Notes: generated by a model from the sequence alone, not told the origin. Shown: positions 1-9,683, counted from the first letter of the stretch. The stretch is DNA of 64,000 nt from Betaproteobacteria bacterium (GCA_009919175.1 RGCL01000008.1:1-64000), one strand, 5' to 3'. Translations and numbers: made by a program.

Positions 1-26
1 GCCGCCCCTAGGGGCGGCTTTTCGTT
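1..26 (+). terminator. Rho-independent terminator of an upstream gene
   Basis: A perfect 8-bp stem (GCCGCCCC / GGGGCGGC, positions 1-8 and 11-18) with a TA centre is followed by TTTTCGTTTT. This is a typical intrinsic terminator and probably ends a gene lying left of the window. It makes it likely that thrS has its own promoter in 27-137. Confidence 0.75.
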
Positions 27-137
27 TTCTAGGTCTCGGTAAGCCGATTTGAAGCGGAGGAAGAGCATGGGTTTTATGTGAAAATTTCAATCCTCAGCGG
101 TGCTCTCCGATGAGTTTCATCATTGCCAGATCCAAAC

Positions 138-2045
138 ATGATTCAAATTACTTTGCCCGATCAATCTGTTAGAACGTTTGAGTCTCCCCTGACGGTTGAG
201 GCGGTGGCGCAATCTATTGGCCCCGGATTGGCTAAGGCTGCCATTGCGGCCAGGATCAATGGCAAGCTCAGCGACTTGAGCGCCCTCATTTCCGAGAGTT
301 GTGATCTCTCCATAGTGACTGCCAAAGATAACGACGGATTGGAGGTCATTCGCCATTCCACGGCCCATTTGCTCGCCTACGCGGTCAAAGATCTACATCC
401 CACCGCACAAGTCACGATTGGTCCTGTCATTGAAAATGGCTTCTACTACGATTTTTCATACCACCGACCGTTCACACCCGAGGACTTGCAACTCATCGAA
501 GATCGCATGAGGTTGTTGGCTCAAAAGGATGAAAAGGTCATTCGCCAGGTTCTTCCCCGGGATCAGGCCGTTGAATTTTTTAAAAAGCAAGGCGAGTTGT
601 ACAAGGCTGAAATCATTGAATCGATTCCTGCCGGTGAGGATGTCTCGCTTTATTCAGAAGGTGCATTTACGGACCTTTGCCGTGGTCCACACGTACCCAG
701 CACTGGACGTCTGGGTCATTTCAAACTCATGAAGGTCGCGGGCGCTTATTGGCGTGGTGATCATCGCAACGAAATGTTGCAGCGCATTTATGGGACGGCT
801 TGGGCGAACAAGGAAGACCTCAAAAACCATCTCACACTTCTTGAAGAAGCCGAAAAGCGGGACCATCGAAAACTAGGTCGCGAGTTGGACCTCTTTCATA
901 TTGACGAGCATTCTCCAGGCACAGTCTTTTGGCATCCCAAAGGATGGGTGGTCTGGCAAGAGGTGGAGCAATACATGCGCCGTGTCTATCGTGACAACGG
1001 CTACTTTGAAGTCAAGGGGCCGCAGATTCTTGATCAGGGCTTATGGGAGAAAACGGGGCATTGGGACAAATATCGTGAAAACATGTTTGTCACGGAATCC
1101 GAAAAGCGCGACTATGCGCTCAAGCCCATGAATTGCCCGGGTCACATCCTGATTTACAAGCAAGGAGTCAAGAGTTATCGGGATCTTCCGTTAAGGTATG
1201 GTGAATTCGGTCAATGTCATCGCAATGAGCCTACAGGAGGCTTGCACGGCATCATGCGGGTCAGGGCATTCACCCAGGATGATGGACACATCTTTTGCAC
1301 CGAAGCTCAGATTCAATCCGAGGTGACAGCCTTCACTTCGCTGCTGCAAAGGGTCTATGCTGACTTTGGCTTTCACCAGATCATCTATAAGTTGTCGACT
1401 CGACCTGAAAAGCGAATTGGTACAGAGGAAAGCTGGGATCGAGCTGAGGCGGCTTTGGCTGCAGGCCTGAAGGCCTCAGGTTGTGAATTTGAATATTTGC
1501 CGGGTGAGGGCGCTTTTTACGGACCCAAGATCGAGTACACCCTAAAAGATGCCTTGGGTCGCGAATGGCAGTGTGGAACGATTCAGGTTGACCCTAATCT
1601 TCCAGAACGTCTCGACGCCGAGTATGTGGGGGAAGATGGAGCTCGTCACCGCCCCGTTATGCTGCACAGGGCCATTGTGGGAAGTTTGGAGCGGTTCATC
1701 GGCATTCTTCTGGAGCAACATGCTGGCGCCTTGCCGGTCTGGTTGGCGCCAGTGCAGGTTGTCGTCCTCAACATCACCGATTCGCAGCGCGAATACGCGC
1801 TGGATGTCGCAAATATGCTCAAAAATCAAGGTCTTAGGGTGGAATCAGACCTTAGGAATGAGAAAATCACCTATAAAATACGCGAACATGCCGTTCAGAA
1901 GCTCCCTTTCATCCTTGTCGTTGGTGACAAAGAAATGAGTCAAGGGGCCGTTTCTGTGCGAGCCAGGGGCAATCAGGATTTGGGCATCATGCCTGTCCAG
2001 GATTGCATTGAGCGCATTTGCGCGCAGGTTGCTTCAAGAAAGTAA
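138..2045 (+). CDS. thrS: Threonine--tRNA ligase
   Basis: Charges tRNA-Thr with threonine in the cytosol. The 635-residue protein has the full family layout: an N-terminal TGS domain beginning MIQITLPDQ, an editing domain with the HSTAH signature (about residue 73), a class II catalytic core with the zinc-site cysteine in MNCPGH and motif 2 around [17 protein letters not shown], and a C-terminal anticodon-binding domain starting near [10 protein letters not shown]. An in-frame TTG at 123 would add five residues. The ATG at 138 was chosen because family members begin at the equivalent of MIQITLPD; neither start has a clear Shine-Dalgarno sequence. It heads the infC-rpmI-rplT-pheST-ihfA run, as in many proteobacteria. 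Confidence 0.97.
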   Translation: MIQITLPDQSVRTFESPLTVEAVAQSIGPGLAKAAIAARINGKLSDLSALISESCDLSIVTAKDNDGLEVIRHSTAHLLAYAVKDLHPTAQVTIGPVIENGFYYDFSYHRPFTPEDLQLIEDRMRLLAQKDEKVIRQVLPRDQAVEFFKKQGELYKAEIIESIPAGEDVSLYSEGAFTDLCRGPHVPSTGRLGHFKLMKVAGAYWRGDHRNEMLQRIYGTAWANKEDLKNHLTLLEEAEKRDHRKLGRELDLFHIDEHSPGTVFWHPKGWVVWQEVEQYMRRVYRDNGYFEVKGPQILDQGLWEKTGHWDKYRENMFVTESEKRDYALKPMNCPGHILIYKQGVKSYRDLPLRYGEFGQCHRNEPTGGLHGIMRVRAFTQDDGHIFCTEAQIQSEVTAFTSLLQRVYADFGFHQIIYKLSTRPEKRIGTEESWDRAEAALAAGLKASGCEFEYLPGEGAFYGPKIEYTLKDALGREWQCGTIQVDPNLPERLDAEYVGEDGARHRPVMLHRAIVGSLERFIGILLEQHAGALPVWLAPVQVVVLNITDSQREYALDVANMLKNQGLRVESDLRNEKITYKIREHAVQKLPFILVVGDKEMSQGAVSVRARGNQDLGIMPVQDCIERICAQVASRK

Positions 2046-2069
2046 TCTTTTTTGATTGAGGTTTGAACC

Positions 2070-2666
2070 ATCGCTACTGAATTTCGTGACCGTCGCCAAC
2101 GCGAGGAACGCAAGCACCGTCTGAATCGTGAAATCACTGCTCCTGAGGTTCGCATCGTTGGACCCGACAATGAAGCCATGGGTGTCATGTCACTCATTGA
2201 TGCTTTGAGAAAAGCAGGTGATCTGGATGTTGATTTGGTGGAGATTTCCCCCACTGCTGTTCCCCCAGTTTGCCGACTCATGGATTACGGTAAGTTCAAG
2301 TACCAAGAGCAAAAGAAGGCTGCTGAGGCCAAGTCCAAGCAAAAAGTCATCGAGGTCAAGGAAGTTAAATTCAGACCAGGAACTGACGAGGGAGATTACA
2401 AGATCAAGATGCGCAACATTGTTCGCTTTCTTGATGACGGAGATAAGTGCAAGATCACGCTTCGTTTCAGGGGTAGAGAAATCACTCACCAGGAGCTAGG
2501 AATGGCCCTGTTGCAAAGGATTCGGGACGAACTCGCTGACACCATTGTGGTTGAGCAGTTTCCCAAATTGGAGGGGCGCCAGATGGTGATGATGATCGCC
2601 CCTGGCAAGAGGAAAACGGGTGGCGCCGCCAAACCCGTTGCAGAAACCGCACCGGCTTCTGCTTAA
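2070..2666 (+). CDS. infC: Translation initiation factor IF-3, ATC start codon
   Basis: IF-3 binds the 30S subunit and polices start-codon and initiator-tRNA choice. The reading frame encodes 198 residues when started at the ATC at 2070 (next residues [18 protein letters not shown]). The first in-frame ATG lies 108 nt later and would remove the conserved N-terminal segment [19 protein letters not shown] at 2058-2061 sits 8 nt before the ATC. IF-3 genes classically use rare AUU/AUC starts for autoregulation, so this start is expected from family knowledge. Both domains are present: the N-domain to about residue 75, then the C-domain with [17 protein letters not shown] and the [14 protein letters not shown] region. 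rpmI follows after 87 nt. Confidence 0.95.
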   Translation: MATEFRDRRQREERKHRLNREITAPEVRIVGPDNEAMGVMSLIDALRKAGDLDVDLVEISPTAVPPVCRLMDYGKFKYQEQKKAAEAKSKQKVIEVKEVKFRPGTDEGDYKIKMRNIVRFLDDGDKCKITLRFRGREITHQELGMALLQRIRDELADTIVVEQFPKLEGRQMVMMIAPGKRKTGGAAKPVAETAPASA

Positions 2667-2753
2667 AAGGCGACGCACAACAAGTGTCACAAGGCCAACA
2701 AGTCTGCCGCTGGCTGCGGTAGCGCCTCATGTGCACAAAAACAGGAGCATTCA

Positions 2754-2957
2754 ATGCCCAAGATGAAAACCAAAAGTAGCGCCAAAAAGCGCTTTCGTGT
2801 CCGTCCTGGCGGAACTGTCAAGCGTGGCCAGGCTTTCAAGCGCCACATTCTGACCAAGAAGACCACCAAGAATAAGCGTCACCTGCGCGGTGCAGTGAAC
2901 GTTCATGAGACCAACATGGGCCACATGGCTCAGATGTTGCCCTCAGCCGGTCTTTGA
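2754..2957 (+). CDS. rpmI: 50S ribosomal protein L35
   Basis: Small, very basic 67-residue component of the large ribosomal subunit. The start [16 protein letters not shown] and the later [18 protein letters not shown] stretch are diagnostic for L35. A strong AGGAG (2743-2747) lies 6 nt upstream of the ATG. It sits between infC and rplT, the conserved IF3-L35-L20 arrangement, in which L20 is known in other bacteria to repress translation of the pair. No L20-binding structure was modelled here. Confidence 0.97.
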   Translation: MPKMKTKSSAKKRFRVRPGGTVKRGQAFKRHILTKKTTKNKRHLRGAVNVHETNMGHMAQMLPSAGL

Positions 2958-2983
2958 TCTGATCACCATCCAGGAGAAAAAAT

Positions 2984-3343
2984 ATGCCTCGCGTAAAACG
3001 TGGAGTGACAGCTCGAGCCCGTCACAAAAAAGTTCTTTCATTGGCCAAAGGTTTCCGTGGCCGTCGTGGCAATGTCTTCCGCATTGCCAAGCAAGCCGTC
3101 ATGAAGGCTGGGCAATATGCCTATCGTGACCGTCGTGCCCGCAAGCGTGTGTTCCGTCAGCTGTGGATCGCCCGCATCAATGCAGCTGCTCGTGAGTTTG
3201 GCTTGACCTACAGCCAGTTCGCCAATGGCTTGAAGAAGGCGGCCATCGAGATTGATCGTAAGGTTTTGGCCGATTTGGCTGTTCACGACAAGGCAGCCTT
3301 CGGTCAAATCGTCGATCAAGTCAAGGCCAAGCTCGCTGTCTAA
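2984..3343 (+). CDS. rplT: 50S ribosomal protein L20
   Basis: A 119-residue basic protein that binds 23S rRNA early in assembly of the large subunit. The sequence [18 protein letters not shown], followed by [13 protein letters not shown] and the later [17 protein letters not shown], is the L20 signature. An AGGAG lies just before the ATG and 26 nt separate it from rpmI, so the two are cotranscribed. The strong terminator at 3386 follows, so L20 marks the end of the first transcription block unless read-through into pheS occurs. Confidence 0.97.
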   Translation: MPRVKRGVTARARHKKVLSLAKGFRGRRGNVFRIAKQAVMKAGQYAYRDRRARKRVFRQLWIARINAAAREFGLTYSQFANGLKKAAIEIDRKVLADLAVHDKAAFGQIVDQVKAKLAV

Positions 3344-3385
3344 TCAATTTGCTTCCACTCTGTATTCGCGGGGTGGTTGCTCAGG

Positions 3386-3416
3386 GGTTGCAGCCTTGGC
3401 TGCAACCTTTTTTTTT
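3386..3416 (+). terminator. Intrinsic terminator or attenuator between rplT and pheS
   Basis: A perfect 10-bp stem (GGTTGCAGCC at 3386-3395, GGCTGCAACC at 3398-3407) is followed directly by nine T residues. The U-run ends only 11 nt before the chosen pheS ATG. It could end the rplT message or act as an attenuator for pheST, as is known for pheST in E. coli. No Phe-rich leader peptide was found in 3344-3386. Confidence 0.85.
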
Positions 3417-3427
3417 GAGTGAATCAA

Positions 3428-4465
3428 ATGAACGAGTTGGAAACCCTGGTGGCCAAAGCCAAGCAGCAGTTTGGTGAATGTACCAACCCTGCGGACCTTG
3501 AAAATGCCAAGGCTCTGTATTTAGGTAAGTCTGGCGAAATCACTGCTTTGCTTAAATCGTTGGCTCAACTCAGCGTTGAGGAGAAAAAGGCCAAGGGCGC
3601 ACTCATCAATCAAGCTAAGCAAGAAATCGAGTCGGCGCTTCAGTCGAGGCGAGAGCATTTATCCAACGTGGAATTGAACCGTCAGTTGGCATCTGAGGCC
3701 TTGGACGTCACCCTTCCTGGTCGAGTTCGGCATCGGGGAGGTCTTCACCCTGTTTCATTGACCTTGTCCAGGATCGAGGCCATCTTCCGCTCCATGGGTT
3801 TTGATGTAGCCCAAGGACCGGAGATTGAGACGGACTGGTTCAACTTCACTGCTCTCAATACACCAGCAGATCATCCAGCTCGATCCATGCATGACACCTT
3901 CTATGTAGAGGGGGGTAATCTGTTGAGGACGCATACCAGTCCCATGCAAATTCGCTATGCCATGGACCATGTTCAACATCATCAGGACGCACTGAAGTCG
4001 GGGCAACGCATCCCAGAAATCAGAGTCATCGCGCCAGGCCGAACCTATCGGGTTGACAGCGATGCCACCCACTCACCGATGTTTCACCAATGCGAAGGTT
4101 TGTGGTTAGGTGAAAACATCAGCTTCAAAGATTTGAAGGTGGTGTTCACAGAGTTTTGCAAGACTTTTTTTGAAACTGAGGACTTGAAGCTTCGCTTTCG
4201 CCCCAGTTTTTTCCCATTCACAGAACCCAGTGCTGAAATTGACATTCAATTTTCAAGCGGTCCACTGGCGGGCAGGTGGCTTGAGGTGGCGGGTTCTGGT
4301 CAGGTTCATCCCCAGGTGGTCAAAAACATGGGGTTGGATCCAGAAAATTACATCGGTTTTGCTTTTGGCATGGGGCCGGATCGCCTCACGATGCTTCGAT
4401 ATGGTGTCAACGACCTTCGCCTGTTTTTCGACGGCGACATGCGGTTTCTGCACCAATTCAACTGA
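3428..4465 (+). CDS. pheS: Phenylalanine--tRNA ligase alpha subunit
   Basis: Catalytic alpha subunit of the (alpha-beta)2 enzyme that charges tRNA-Phe. The 345-residue protein begins [15 protein letters not shown] with the N-terminal coiled-coil. Class II motif 2 is seen around [20 protein letters not shown] and motif 3 in [21 protein letters not shown] at 3419 is in frame, but the ATG at 3428 fits the family N-terminus. The only ribosome-binding candidate (GAGTG at 3417-3421) overlaps the region just after the terminator U-run, so initiation and termination signals are tightly packed. pheT follows after 14 nt. Confidence 0.96.
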   Translation: MNELETLVAKAKQQFGECTNPADLENAKALYLGKSGEITALLKSLAQLSVEEKKAKGALINQAKQEIESALQSRREHLSNVELNRQLASEALDVTLPGRVRHRGGLHPVSLTLSRIEAIFRSMGFDVAQGPEIETDWFNFTALNTPADHPARSMHDTFYVEGGNLLRTHTSPMQIRYAMDHVQHHQDALKSGQRIPEIRVIAPGRTYRVDSDATHSPMFHQCEGLWLGENISFKDLKVVFTEFCKTFFETEDLKLRFRPSFFPFTEPSAEIDIQFSSGPLAGRWLEVAGSGQVHPQVVKNMGLDPENYIGFAFGMGPDRLTMLRYGVNDLRLFFDGDMRFLHQFN

Positions 4466-4479
4466 TCAAAAGGTAAGTG

Positions 4480-6909
4480 ATGCAATTTCCTGAATCTTGG
4501 CTTCGCGAGTTCTGTGATCCGGCGATCACCAGAGAAGAGCTTGGTGATCAATTGACCATGGCTGGGCTTGAGGTGGAAGAGGCTCATGCTGTTGCGCCCA
4601 TGTTTGAGGGGGTGGTGGTTGGTCTCGTCTTGGAGGTGCAGCCTCATCCAGACGCGGATCGGCTTCGCGTTTGCAAAGTGGATGCCGGCCAAGCCAGTGT
4701 GCTTCAAATTGTTTGTGGAGCGCCCAATGTCAAAGAAGGCATCAAGGTGCCATGTGCTTTGGTCGGAGCCAAGCTGCCCTCCAAAGAGGGTGCTCCAGCC
4801 TTTCAGATCAAGACCAGTAAGCTCAGAGGCGTAGAAAGCCAGGGCATGTTGTGTTCTGCCAAGGAGTTGGGAGTTGGAGAGGGTGCAGACGGGCTGCTGG
4901 TCTTGTCTGACTCAGCCCAGGTGGGTGCCAATCTGCGTGCTCATTTGCAATTGGATGACACGATATTCACCTTGAAGCTGACTCCCAATCTTGCGCATTG
5001 CCTAAGCCTGCGCGGTGTTGCTCGCGAGCTCTCTGCCATCACAGGTGCTCCCTTGAAACCTGTGCAAGTTGGTTCATTGGCAGCAAAGATTCCGGATGTC
5101 CTCAAAGTTCATGTTCACGCCCAGGATTTGTGTGGTCGTTTCAGTGGCCGAATCATCAAAGGGGTGAATACCCGGGCTCGTACGCCCGAATGGATGGTTG
5201 AAAAACTGGCGCGATGCGGGCAGCGTAGCGTCACTGCCTTGGTTGATATTTCGAATTTCGTGATGTTCGAGCTGGGACAACCGACGCATATTTTTGATCT
5301 CGACAAAATCCACGGTGATTTGCATGTTCGCTGGGCCAAGCCAGGTGAATCGCTTGAGCTCTTGAATGGTCAGCGGGTCGATCTCGATGGCAATGTGGGT
5401 GTGATTGCCGATGATCAAAAGGTGGAATCCCTTGCAGGCATCATGGGTGGCAATGCCACTGCAGTGTCGGATGACACACAAAACATCTACATCGAGGCTG
5501 CATTTTGGTGGCCCCAGGCAGTGGCTGGACGTTCCAGGCGATTTAATTTTTCTACCGACGCTGGTCATCGCTTTGAACGAGGTGTAGATCCTCAACAAAC
5601 TCTGGAAGCCATTGAGCGCATCAGTCAATTGGTCCTCGAGATTTGCGGCACACCCAACAGCGTTTGCGGCCCAGTGGATGACCAAGTCATTCACCTGCCC
5701 AAGCGCGATCCCGTGAGCGTTCGGGTGTCCAGGGCTAATCGTGTTCTAGGGCTTGAGTTGTCAGCGGATCAGATGATGAATGCCTTGCGTCGCTTGGACC
5801 TTCATCCTGTATCCAAAGGGGACACCATTGAGATCACCCCTCCAAGCCGTCGATTCGATCTCAACATCGAAGAAGACCTCATCGAGGAAATTGCGCGCAT
5901 GGTGGGCTTCAATCAATTGCCTTCGACACCACCTGTGGCTCCCATAGTTCCCAGAGTGTTGGAAGAAGCAACTTGGTCACTCGATCGGGTCAAACTCCAG
6001 ATGGCTGCTATGGGCTATCAAGAAACCATCAACTTCAGCTTCATTGAAAAAGAGTGGGAAACGGATCTGCATGGCAATGCCGATCCCATCGCCGTCCTCA
6101 ACCCAATTGCCTCGCAAATGAGTGTCATGCGATCGAGCCTGCTGGGCTCGCTCTTGAGTGTTTTGAAATACAACATCGACCGTAAAGTTGAATCGGTTCA
6201 CGCATTTGAAGTGGGGCGCGTTTTCAAGAAAGACGCTCAGGTGGCCGATAGCTTGAAGGACGTGGGTGGGTTCGCCCAGCCTCTTCGAATCGCAGGCCTT
6301 TGTTATGGAAGTCATCAGCCCATGCAATGGGGACAAACGGCCAGGCCAGCTGACTTCTTTGACGTCAAGGCTGATGTGGAAGCACTCTTCATGGACCACG
6401 CACTGACATTCAAAGCCCAAGCTCATCCTGGCTTACACCCCGGGCGATCTGCCAGGGTGTACCGAAAAGGCCAGCCCATCGGGTGGATCGGTGAACTTCA
6501 TCCGGTTTGGCGTGCCAAATGGGGACTGACACAGTCGCCAGCCTTTTTTGAGCTTGATCTGGATGCTGTGATGGACAGGGGCTTGCCAAGCACCAGTCCC
6601 ATCTCTCGATTCCCTTCTGTGAGTCGCGATATTGCAGTGGTGGTCGCTGAGGAGGTCACCCATGACCAACTCATCCAAATGGCTTGGTCAGTTCAGCACG
6701 GCGGTATTTTGAAAGACATGACCTTGTTTGATGTCTATCGTCCTAAGGTGGCAGGTGAGCGCGGCTTGCAATTAGGGGAAAAAAGCATGGCAATCCGCTT
6801 GGTCATGAATGATATTCATGGCACTCTGACTGAAGAGCAAATTGAGCGAATTCGCATGGATGTCATCAATGTGTTGATGACCCAACTCAATGCAAGACTG
6901 CGTGACTAA
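4480..6909 (+). CDS. pheT: Phenylalanine--tRNA ligase beta subunit
   Basis: Beta subunit of PheRS, responsible for tRNA binding and editing of mischarged Tyr. The 809-residue protein carries an N-terminal tRNA-binding OB domain (VVVGLVLEVQPHPDADRLRVC), the B3/4 editing and B5 domains, a catalytically inactive class II core, and a C-terminal FDX-ACB anticodon-binding domain (SRFPSVSRDIAVVV). The ATG at 4480 has AAAAGG 6 nt upstream; a GTG immediately before it is in frame but less well placed. ihfA begins 12 nt after the stop. Confidence 0.96.
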   Translation: MQFPESWLREFCDPAITREELGDQLTMAGLEVEEAHAVAPMFEGVVVGLVLEVQPHPDADRLRVCKVDAGQASVLQIVCGAPNVKEGIKVPCALVGAKLPSKEGAPAFQIKTSKLRGVESQGMLCSAKELGVGEGADGLLVLSDSAQVGANLRAHLQLDDTIFTLKLTPNLAHCLSLRGVARELSAITGAPLKPVQVGSLAAKIPDVLKVHVHAQDLCGRFSGRIIKGVNTRARTPEWMVEKLARCGQRSVTALVDISNFVMFELGQPTHIFDLDKIHGDLHVRWAKPGESLELLNGQRVDLDGNVGVIADDQKVESLAGIMGGNATAVSDDTQNIYIEAAFWWPQAVAGRSRRFNFSTDAGHRFERGVDPQQTLEAIERISQLVLEICGTPNSVCGPVDDQVIHLPKRDPVSVRVSRANRVLGLELSADQMMNALRRLDLHPVSKGDTIEITPPSRRFDLNIEEDLIEEIARMVGFNQLPSTPPVAPIVPRVLEEATWSLDRVKLQMAAMGYQETINFSFIEKEWETDLHGNADPIAVLNPIASQMSVMRSSLLGSLLSVLKYNIDRKVESVHAFEVGRVFKKDAQVADSLKDVGGFAQPLRIAGLCYGSHQPMQWGQTARPADFFDVKADVEALFMDHALTFKAQAHPGLHPGRSARVYRKGQPIGWIGELHPVWRAKWGLTQSPAFFELDLDAVMDRGLPSTSPISRFPSVSRDIAVVVAEEVTHDQLIQMAWSVQHGGILKDMTLFDVYRPKVAGERGLQLGEKSMAIRLVMNDIHGTLTEEQIERIRMDVINVLMTQLNARLRD

Positions 6910-6921
6910 AGGAGTATGGTT

Positions 6922-7242
6922 GTGGAAATCAGTTTAGATTCGCTAGAAACCCCCGCATTGACCAAAGCCATGCTGGCTGATTTGCTGTTTGATGAAATTG
7001 GTCTCAACAAGCGCGAGGCCAAAGACCTCATTGACGCTTTTTTTGAGTTGATTACTCAAAGCCTGGTCAATGGCGAGGACGTCAAGATCACGGGTTTTGG
7101 TCACTTTCAATTCCGAACGAAGTCAGCTCGACCTGGCCGAAATCCCAGGACAGGCGAGATCATCCCCATTGAAGCGCGCAATGTCGTGACCTTCCACGCC
7201 AGCCAAAAACTCAAGGACAGTGTTCAAAACGGTCAGGCCTGA
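6922..7242 (+). CDS. ihfA: Integration host factor subunit alpha
   Basis: DNA-bending nucleoid protein that pairs with IHF beta and serves transcription (notably sigma-54 promoters), recombination and replication. The 106-residue protein has the HU/IHF fold, with [25 protein letters not shown] and the DNA-arm signature [18 protein letters not shown]. An ATG at 6916 lies 1 nt from the AAAGGAG at 6908-6914, too close to use. The GTG at 6922 has a 7-nt spacer and gives a family-like N-terminus ([15 protein letters not shown]), so it was chosen. pheT-ihfA linkage is conserved in proteobacteria. Confidence 0.95.
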   Translation: MEISLDSLETPALTKAMLADLLFDEIGLNKREAKDLIDAFFELITQSLVNGEDVKITGFGHFQFRTKSARPGRNPRTGEIIPIEARNVVTFHASQKLKDSVQNGQA

Positions 7243-7340
7243 ACCCGAATTTGTGTAAAAAATCCAAATACTTGCATAAGTTGTTTCACAATCGGCTTGA
7301 GTTCGTGTAACCTCCATCCTCCCGTTTTTTATCGAGTCTC

Positions 7341-7769
7341 ATGGAGAACGCCCTTCCGTCCATTCCTGCCAAGCGCTACTTCACCATCGGTGAGGTGAGT
7401 GAGTTGTGTGGCGTCAAACCTCATGTCTTGCGTTACTGGGAGCAAGAATTCACCCAGTTGCGTCCTATGAAACGCAGGGGCAATCGACGCTATTACCAAC
7501 ATCACGAAGTGTTGATGATTCGCCGTATTCGTGACCTCCTTTACGACCAGGGCTTCACCATCAGTGGTGCTCGCAATAAGTTGCAGGAGTTGGTTCAAAA
7601 CGAACGTGACAAAAAGCGTGCTGGCGAACGCCTCTTGAATGGTGTCGAGGACATTGCCTTGGACATGGATGGCCTTCAGGGCGTTGCCTTGAGCCAATTG
7701 CAACCCTCAGCCATGCTTTATTTGCGCCAGGAGTTGTTCGAAATTCGTGATTTGCTGGGCGGATATTGA
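7341..7769 (+). CDS. MerR-family transcriptional regulator
   Basis: A 142-residue protein with an N-terminal MerR winged helix (FTIGEVSELCGVKPHVLRYW, then RPMKRRGNRRYYQHHEV) and a short coiled-coil dimerisation region. No C-terminal metal-binding cysteine motif is visible, so it is not a classical mercury-type regulator. MerR-like proteins of this type commonly follow ihfA in beta- and gammaproteobacteria; their target is unknown. The 98-nt gap after ihfA contains no terminator, so cotranscription is possible. The tRNA-Pro gene lies 26 nt downstream. Confidence 0.88.
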   Translation: MENALPSIPAKRYFTIGEVSELCGVKPHVLRYWEQEFTQLRPMKRRGNRRYYQHHEVLMIRRIRDLLYDQGFTISGARNKLQELVQNERDKKRAGERLLNGVEDIALDMDGLQGVALSQLQPSAMLYLRQELFEIRDLLGGY

Positions 7770-7781
7770 TCGTTTAGCCGA

Positions 7782-7787
7782 TATAAT
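7782..7787 (+). promoter_or_regulatory. -10 box of the tRNA-Pro promoter
   Basis: A perfect TATAAT ends 8 nt before the mature tRNA 5' end, placing the start point at or just before the tRNA. No convincing -35 hexamer stands at 16-18 nt spacing, so the call rests on the -10 element and its position. Confidence 0.55.
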
Positions 7788-7795
7788 TTTGGCTT

Positions 7796-7872
7796 CGGCG
7801 TGTAGCGCAGCCTGGTAGCGCACTTGCATGGGGTGCAAGGGGTCGCGAGTTCGAATCCCGCCACGCCGACCA
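7796..7872 (+). tRNA. tRNA-Pro (anticodon GGG)
   Basis: A 77-nt cloverleaf: acceptor CGGCGTG (7796-7802) pairs with CACGCCG (7862-7868); D-arm GCGCAGCCTGGTAGCGC; anticodon stem CTTGC/GCAAG with loop ATGGGGT giving anticodon GGG; T-arm with GTTCGAATC; and an encoded ACCA end (7869-7872). It reads CCC and CCU proline codons. Confidence 0.97.
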
Positions 7873-7880
7873 TTTATACA

Positions 7881-7910
7881 AAGCCTCTGACCCATGTCAG
7901 AGGCTTTTTT
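7881..7910 (+). terminator. Terminator after tRNA-Pro
   Basis: An 11-bp stem (AAGCCTCTGAC / GTCAGAGGCTT) with a CCAT loop is followed by a T-run. It lies between the tRNA and the oppositely oriented feoB, whose stop is 13 nt further on. It may also serve feoB on the other strand, though the T-run on that side is short. Confidence 0.9.
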
Positions 7911-7922
7911 CTTTGGGCAATC

Positions 7923-9683
7923 TCAGGAAACAAAAATCAATGAGGTCTGGTAAAAAAGCCAAGTTGTCACCCATGCCAGACCCAGACCCAGCGCCACGCT
8001 CTGGACAACAAGTCGTGTGCTTTTTGACTCGGCTTTGAGGGTGGCCAGCGTGGATACACAGGGTGTATAGATCAGCGTGAAGATCATGAATGCGATGGCT
8101 TGCGTGGGTGCCAAATGGGTTGCAATGGCATCGGTCAGCGCCTGCCCCTCAAGGCCCATGACCACGGCCAGCGAACCCAGCACCACTTCTTTGGCGACAA
8201 ATCCAAACAACAAAGCAATCGTCAATTGAGGATCAATCCCAATGGGTTGCATCACGGGCTTGAGCCAATCACCCAGCTGAGCACCCCAGGTCAAAGCGGA
8301 GCCAGGTTGAACATCAAACGGGTAGTGCGTCAAAAACCACACCAATATCACACCCAACAAAATGAACCGCGTCGCACGTCGCAGGAAATGGCTCAATTCG
8401 TTCCATCCACGTTGCCAAATGTGAGCCAGTGAGGGTAGCCGATAGGGCGGCATTTCAAGAATGAAGGGCTCTGCACTTTTGCGATCTTTGCTCATGAGTA
8501 ATGCCACAACAAAGGCTGTGAGAAAACTCAGCGCATAAAGCCCCAGCAGGACCAAGGGGCCAGTGCTTGCAGAGAAAAGGGCGGCAATGAAAAAAGCAAA
8601 GACCTGTAACCTGGCAGAGCAAAGTGAAAACGGGATGATGAGCATGGTCAGCATCCTCTGGCGGGGCGATCGAATGATCCGTGTGCCCATCAAGGCTGGG
8701 ACATTGCATCCCATGCCCATGATCATCATGACAAAAGAGCGTCCATCCAGGCCCAGGCGAGCCATCGACGCGTCCATGAGAAAGGCTGCTCGGGACAAAT
8801 AGCCCATGTCTTCCACCAAGCCCATGGCCATGAAGAACAAAACAATCAAAGGGACAAAACTGGCTACGGTGGCCAATCCGTTGAAGACCCCATCAAGCAA
8901 AAGGCCTGAAATCCAGCTGGGTCCGCCCAGTACAGCCAGTCCTGGCTCAAGGGCAAGTTGACGAATGTCCTGACTCAGCAAGGCCAAGCCATCCTGAATG
9001 GGCTTGCCGATGGAAAAAACCAGTTGAAACATCAACAAGAGCAGCACAAAGAAGATGGGCAGACCCAAAACTCGATGCAACAGTATGCGATCCACCGCCT
9101 GGGTCCAGGGCGCCGATAGCAGGGCAGGTTGCTGTACGCACGATGCCATCAGGGCGTGTGCAGACCATTGTGGTGACGGGGGGGGAGTGGGGTGATCCGC
9201 CAGGTCACGCAGGACCTGATCTAGCGCGGGCAGTCCTTGATTCAGCCTTGCGCTGATGGGCACCAGGGGGATGCCCATGCGCTGGCTCAAAGCAGTGGCA
9301 TCAACGGTCACACCCAATTTGGTGGCCTCATCCATCATGTTGATCACCAGCGCCATGGGAATGCCAAGTGACTGCACCTGATGAACCAAGGGCAGTTGTC
9401 TGGCCAGCTGGGTGGCATTGGTCACGAAGAGGATTCCTTCTACCCCTTCCTGGTTCAGATGGCTGCAGACAATGCGCTCGTCCTCGGAATGCCCGTTGAG
9501 ATCGTGAATGCCAGGCAAATCTGCTAAATGGACCATGTGCCCGCCCACCAGGATGCGTGCCGTATGGATATCAATCGTGAGCCCCGGCCAGTTTCCAACG
9601 CGTGATTTTGAACCACTGAGTCGATTGAACAGCGTGGACTTGCCTGTATTGGGCATCCCAAGCATGACCCAGCGAAGGCTCAT
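7923..9683 (-). CDS. feoB: Ferrous iron transport protein B
   Basis: Inner-membrane Fe(II) transporter with a cytosolic G-protein domain. The 586-residue protein begins with G1 GMPNTGKST, has G3 DLPG and a G4-like NMMD, followed by two gate regions with multiple membrane helices. It is shorter than the about 770-residue E. coli protein, as in many betaproteobacteria. The start at 9683 was chosen because its ATG overlaps the feoA stop as ATGA, indicating translational coupling; an upstream in-frame start at 9713 would lie inside feoA. Transcription probably starts at the Fur-box region near 9935. Confidence 0.94.
   Translation of the reverse strand: MSLRWVMLGMPNTGKSTLFNRLSGSKSRVGNWPGLTIDIHTARILVGGHMVHLADLPGIHDLNGHSEDERIVCSHLNQEGVEGILFVTNATQLARQLPLVHQVQSLGIPMALVINMMDEATKLGVTVDATALSQRMGIPLVPISARLNQGLPALDQVLRDLADHPTPPPSPQWSAHALMASCVQQPALLSAPWTQAVDRILLHRVLGLPIFFVLLLLMFQLVFSIGKPIQDGLALLSQDIRQLALEPGLAVLGGPSWISGLLLDGVFNGLATVASFVPLIVLFFMAMGLVEDMGYLSRAAFLMDASMARLGLDGRSFVMMIMGMGCNVPALMGTRIIRSPRQRMLTMLIIPFSLCSARLQVFAFFIAALFSASTGPLVLLGLYALSFLTAFVVALLMSKDRKSAEPFILEMPPYRLPSLAHIWQRGWNELSHFLRRATRFILLGVILVWFLTHYPFDVQPGSALTWGAQLGDWLKPVMQPIGIDPQLTIALLFGFVAKEVVLGSLAVVMGLEGQALTDAIATHLAPTQAIAFMIFTLIYTPCVSTLATLKAESKSTRLVVQSVALGLGLAWVTTWLFYQTSLIFVS

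Noticed and set aside
6916-6918. ATG at 6916 as the ihfA start
   Set aside because: It is only 1 nt from the AAAGGAG ribosome-binding sequence; the GTG at 6922 has proper spacing and a family-like N-terminus.
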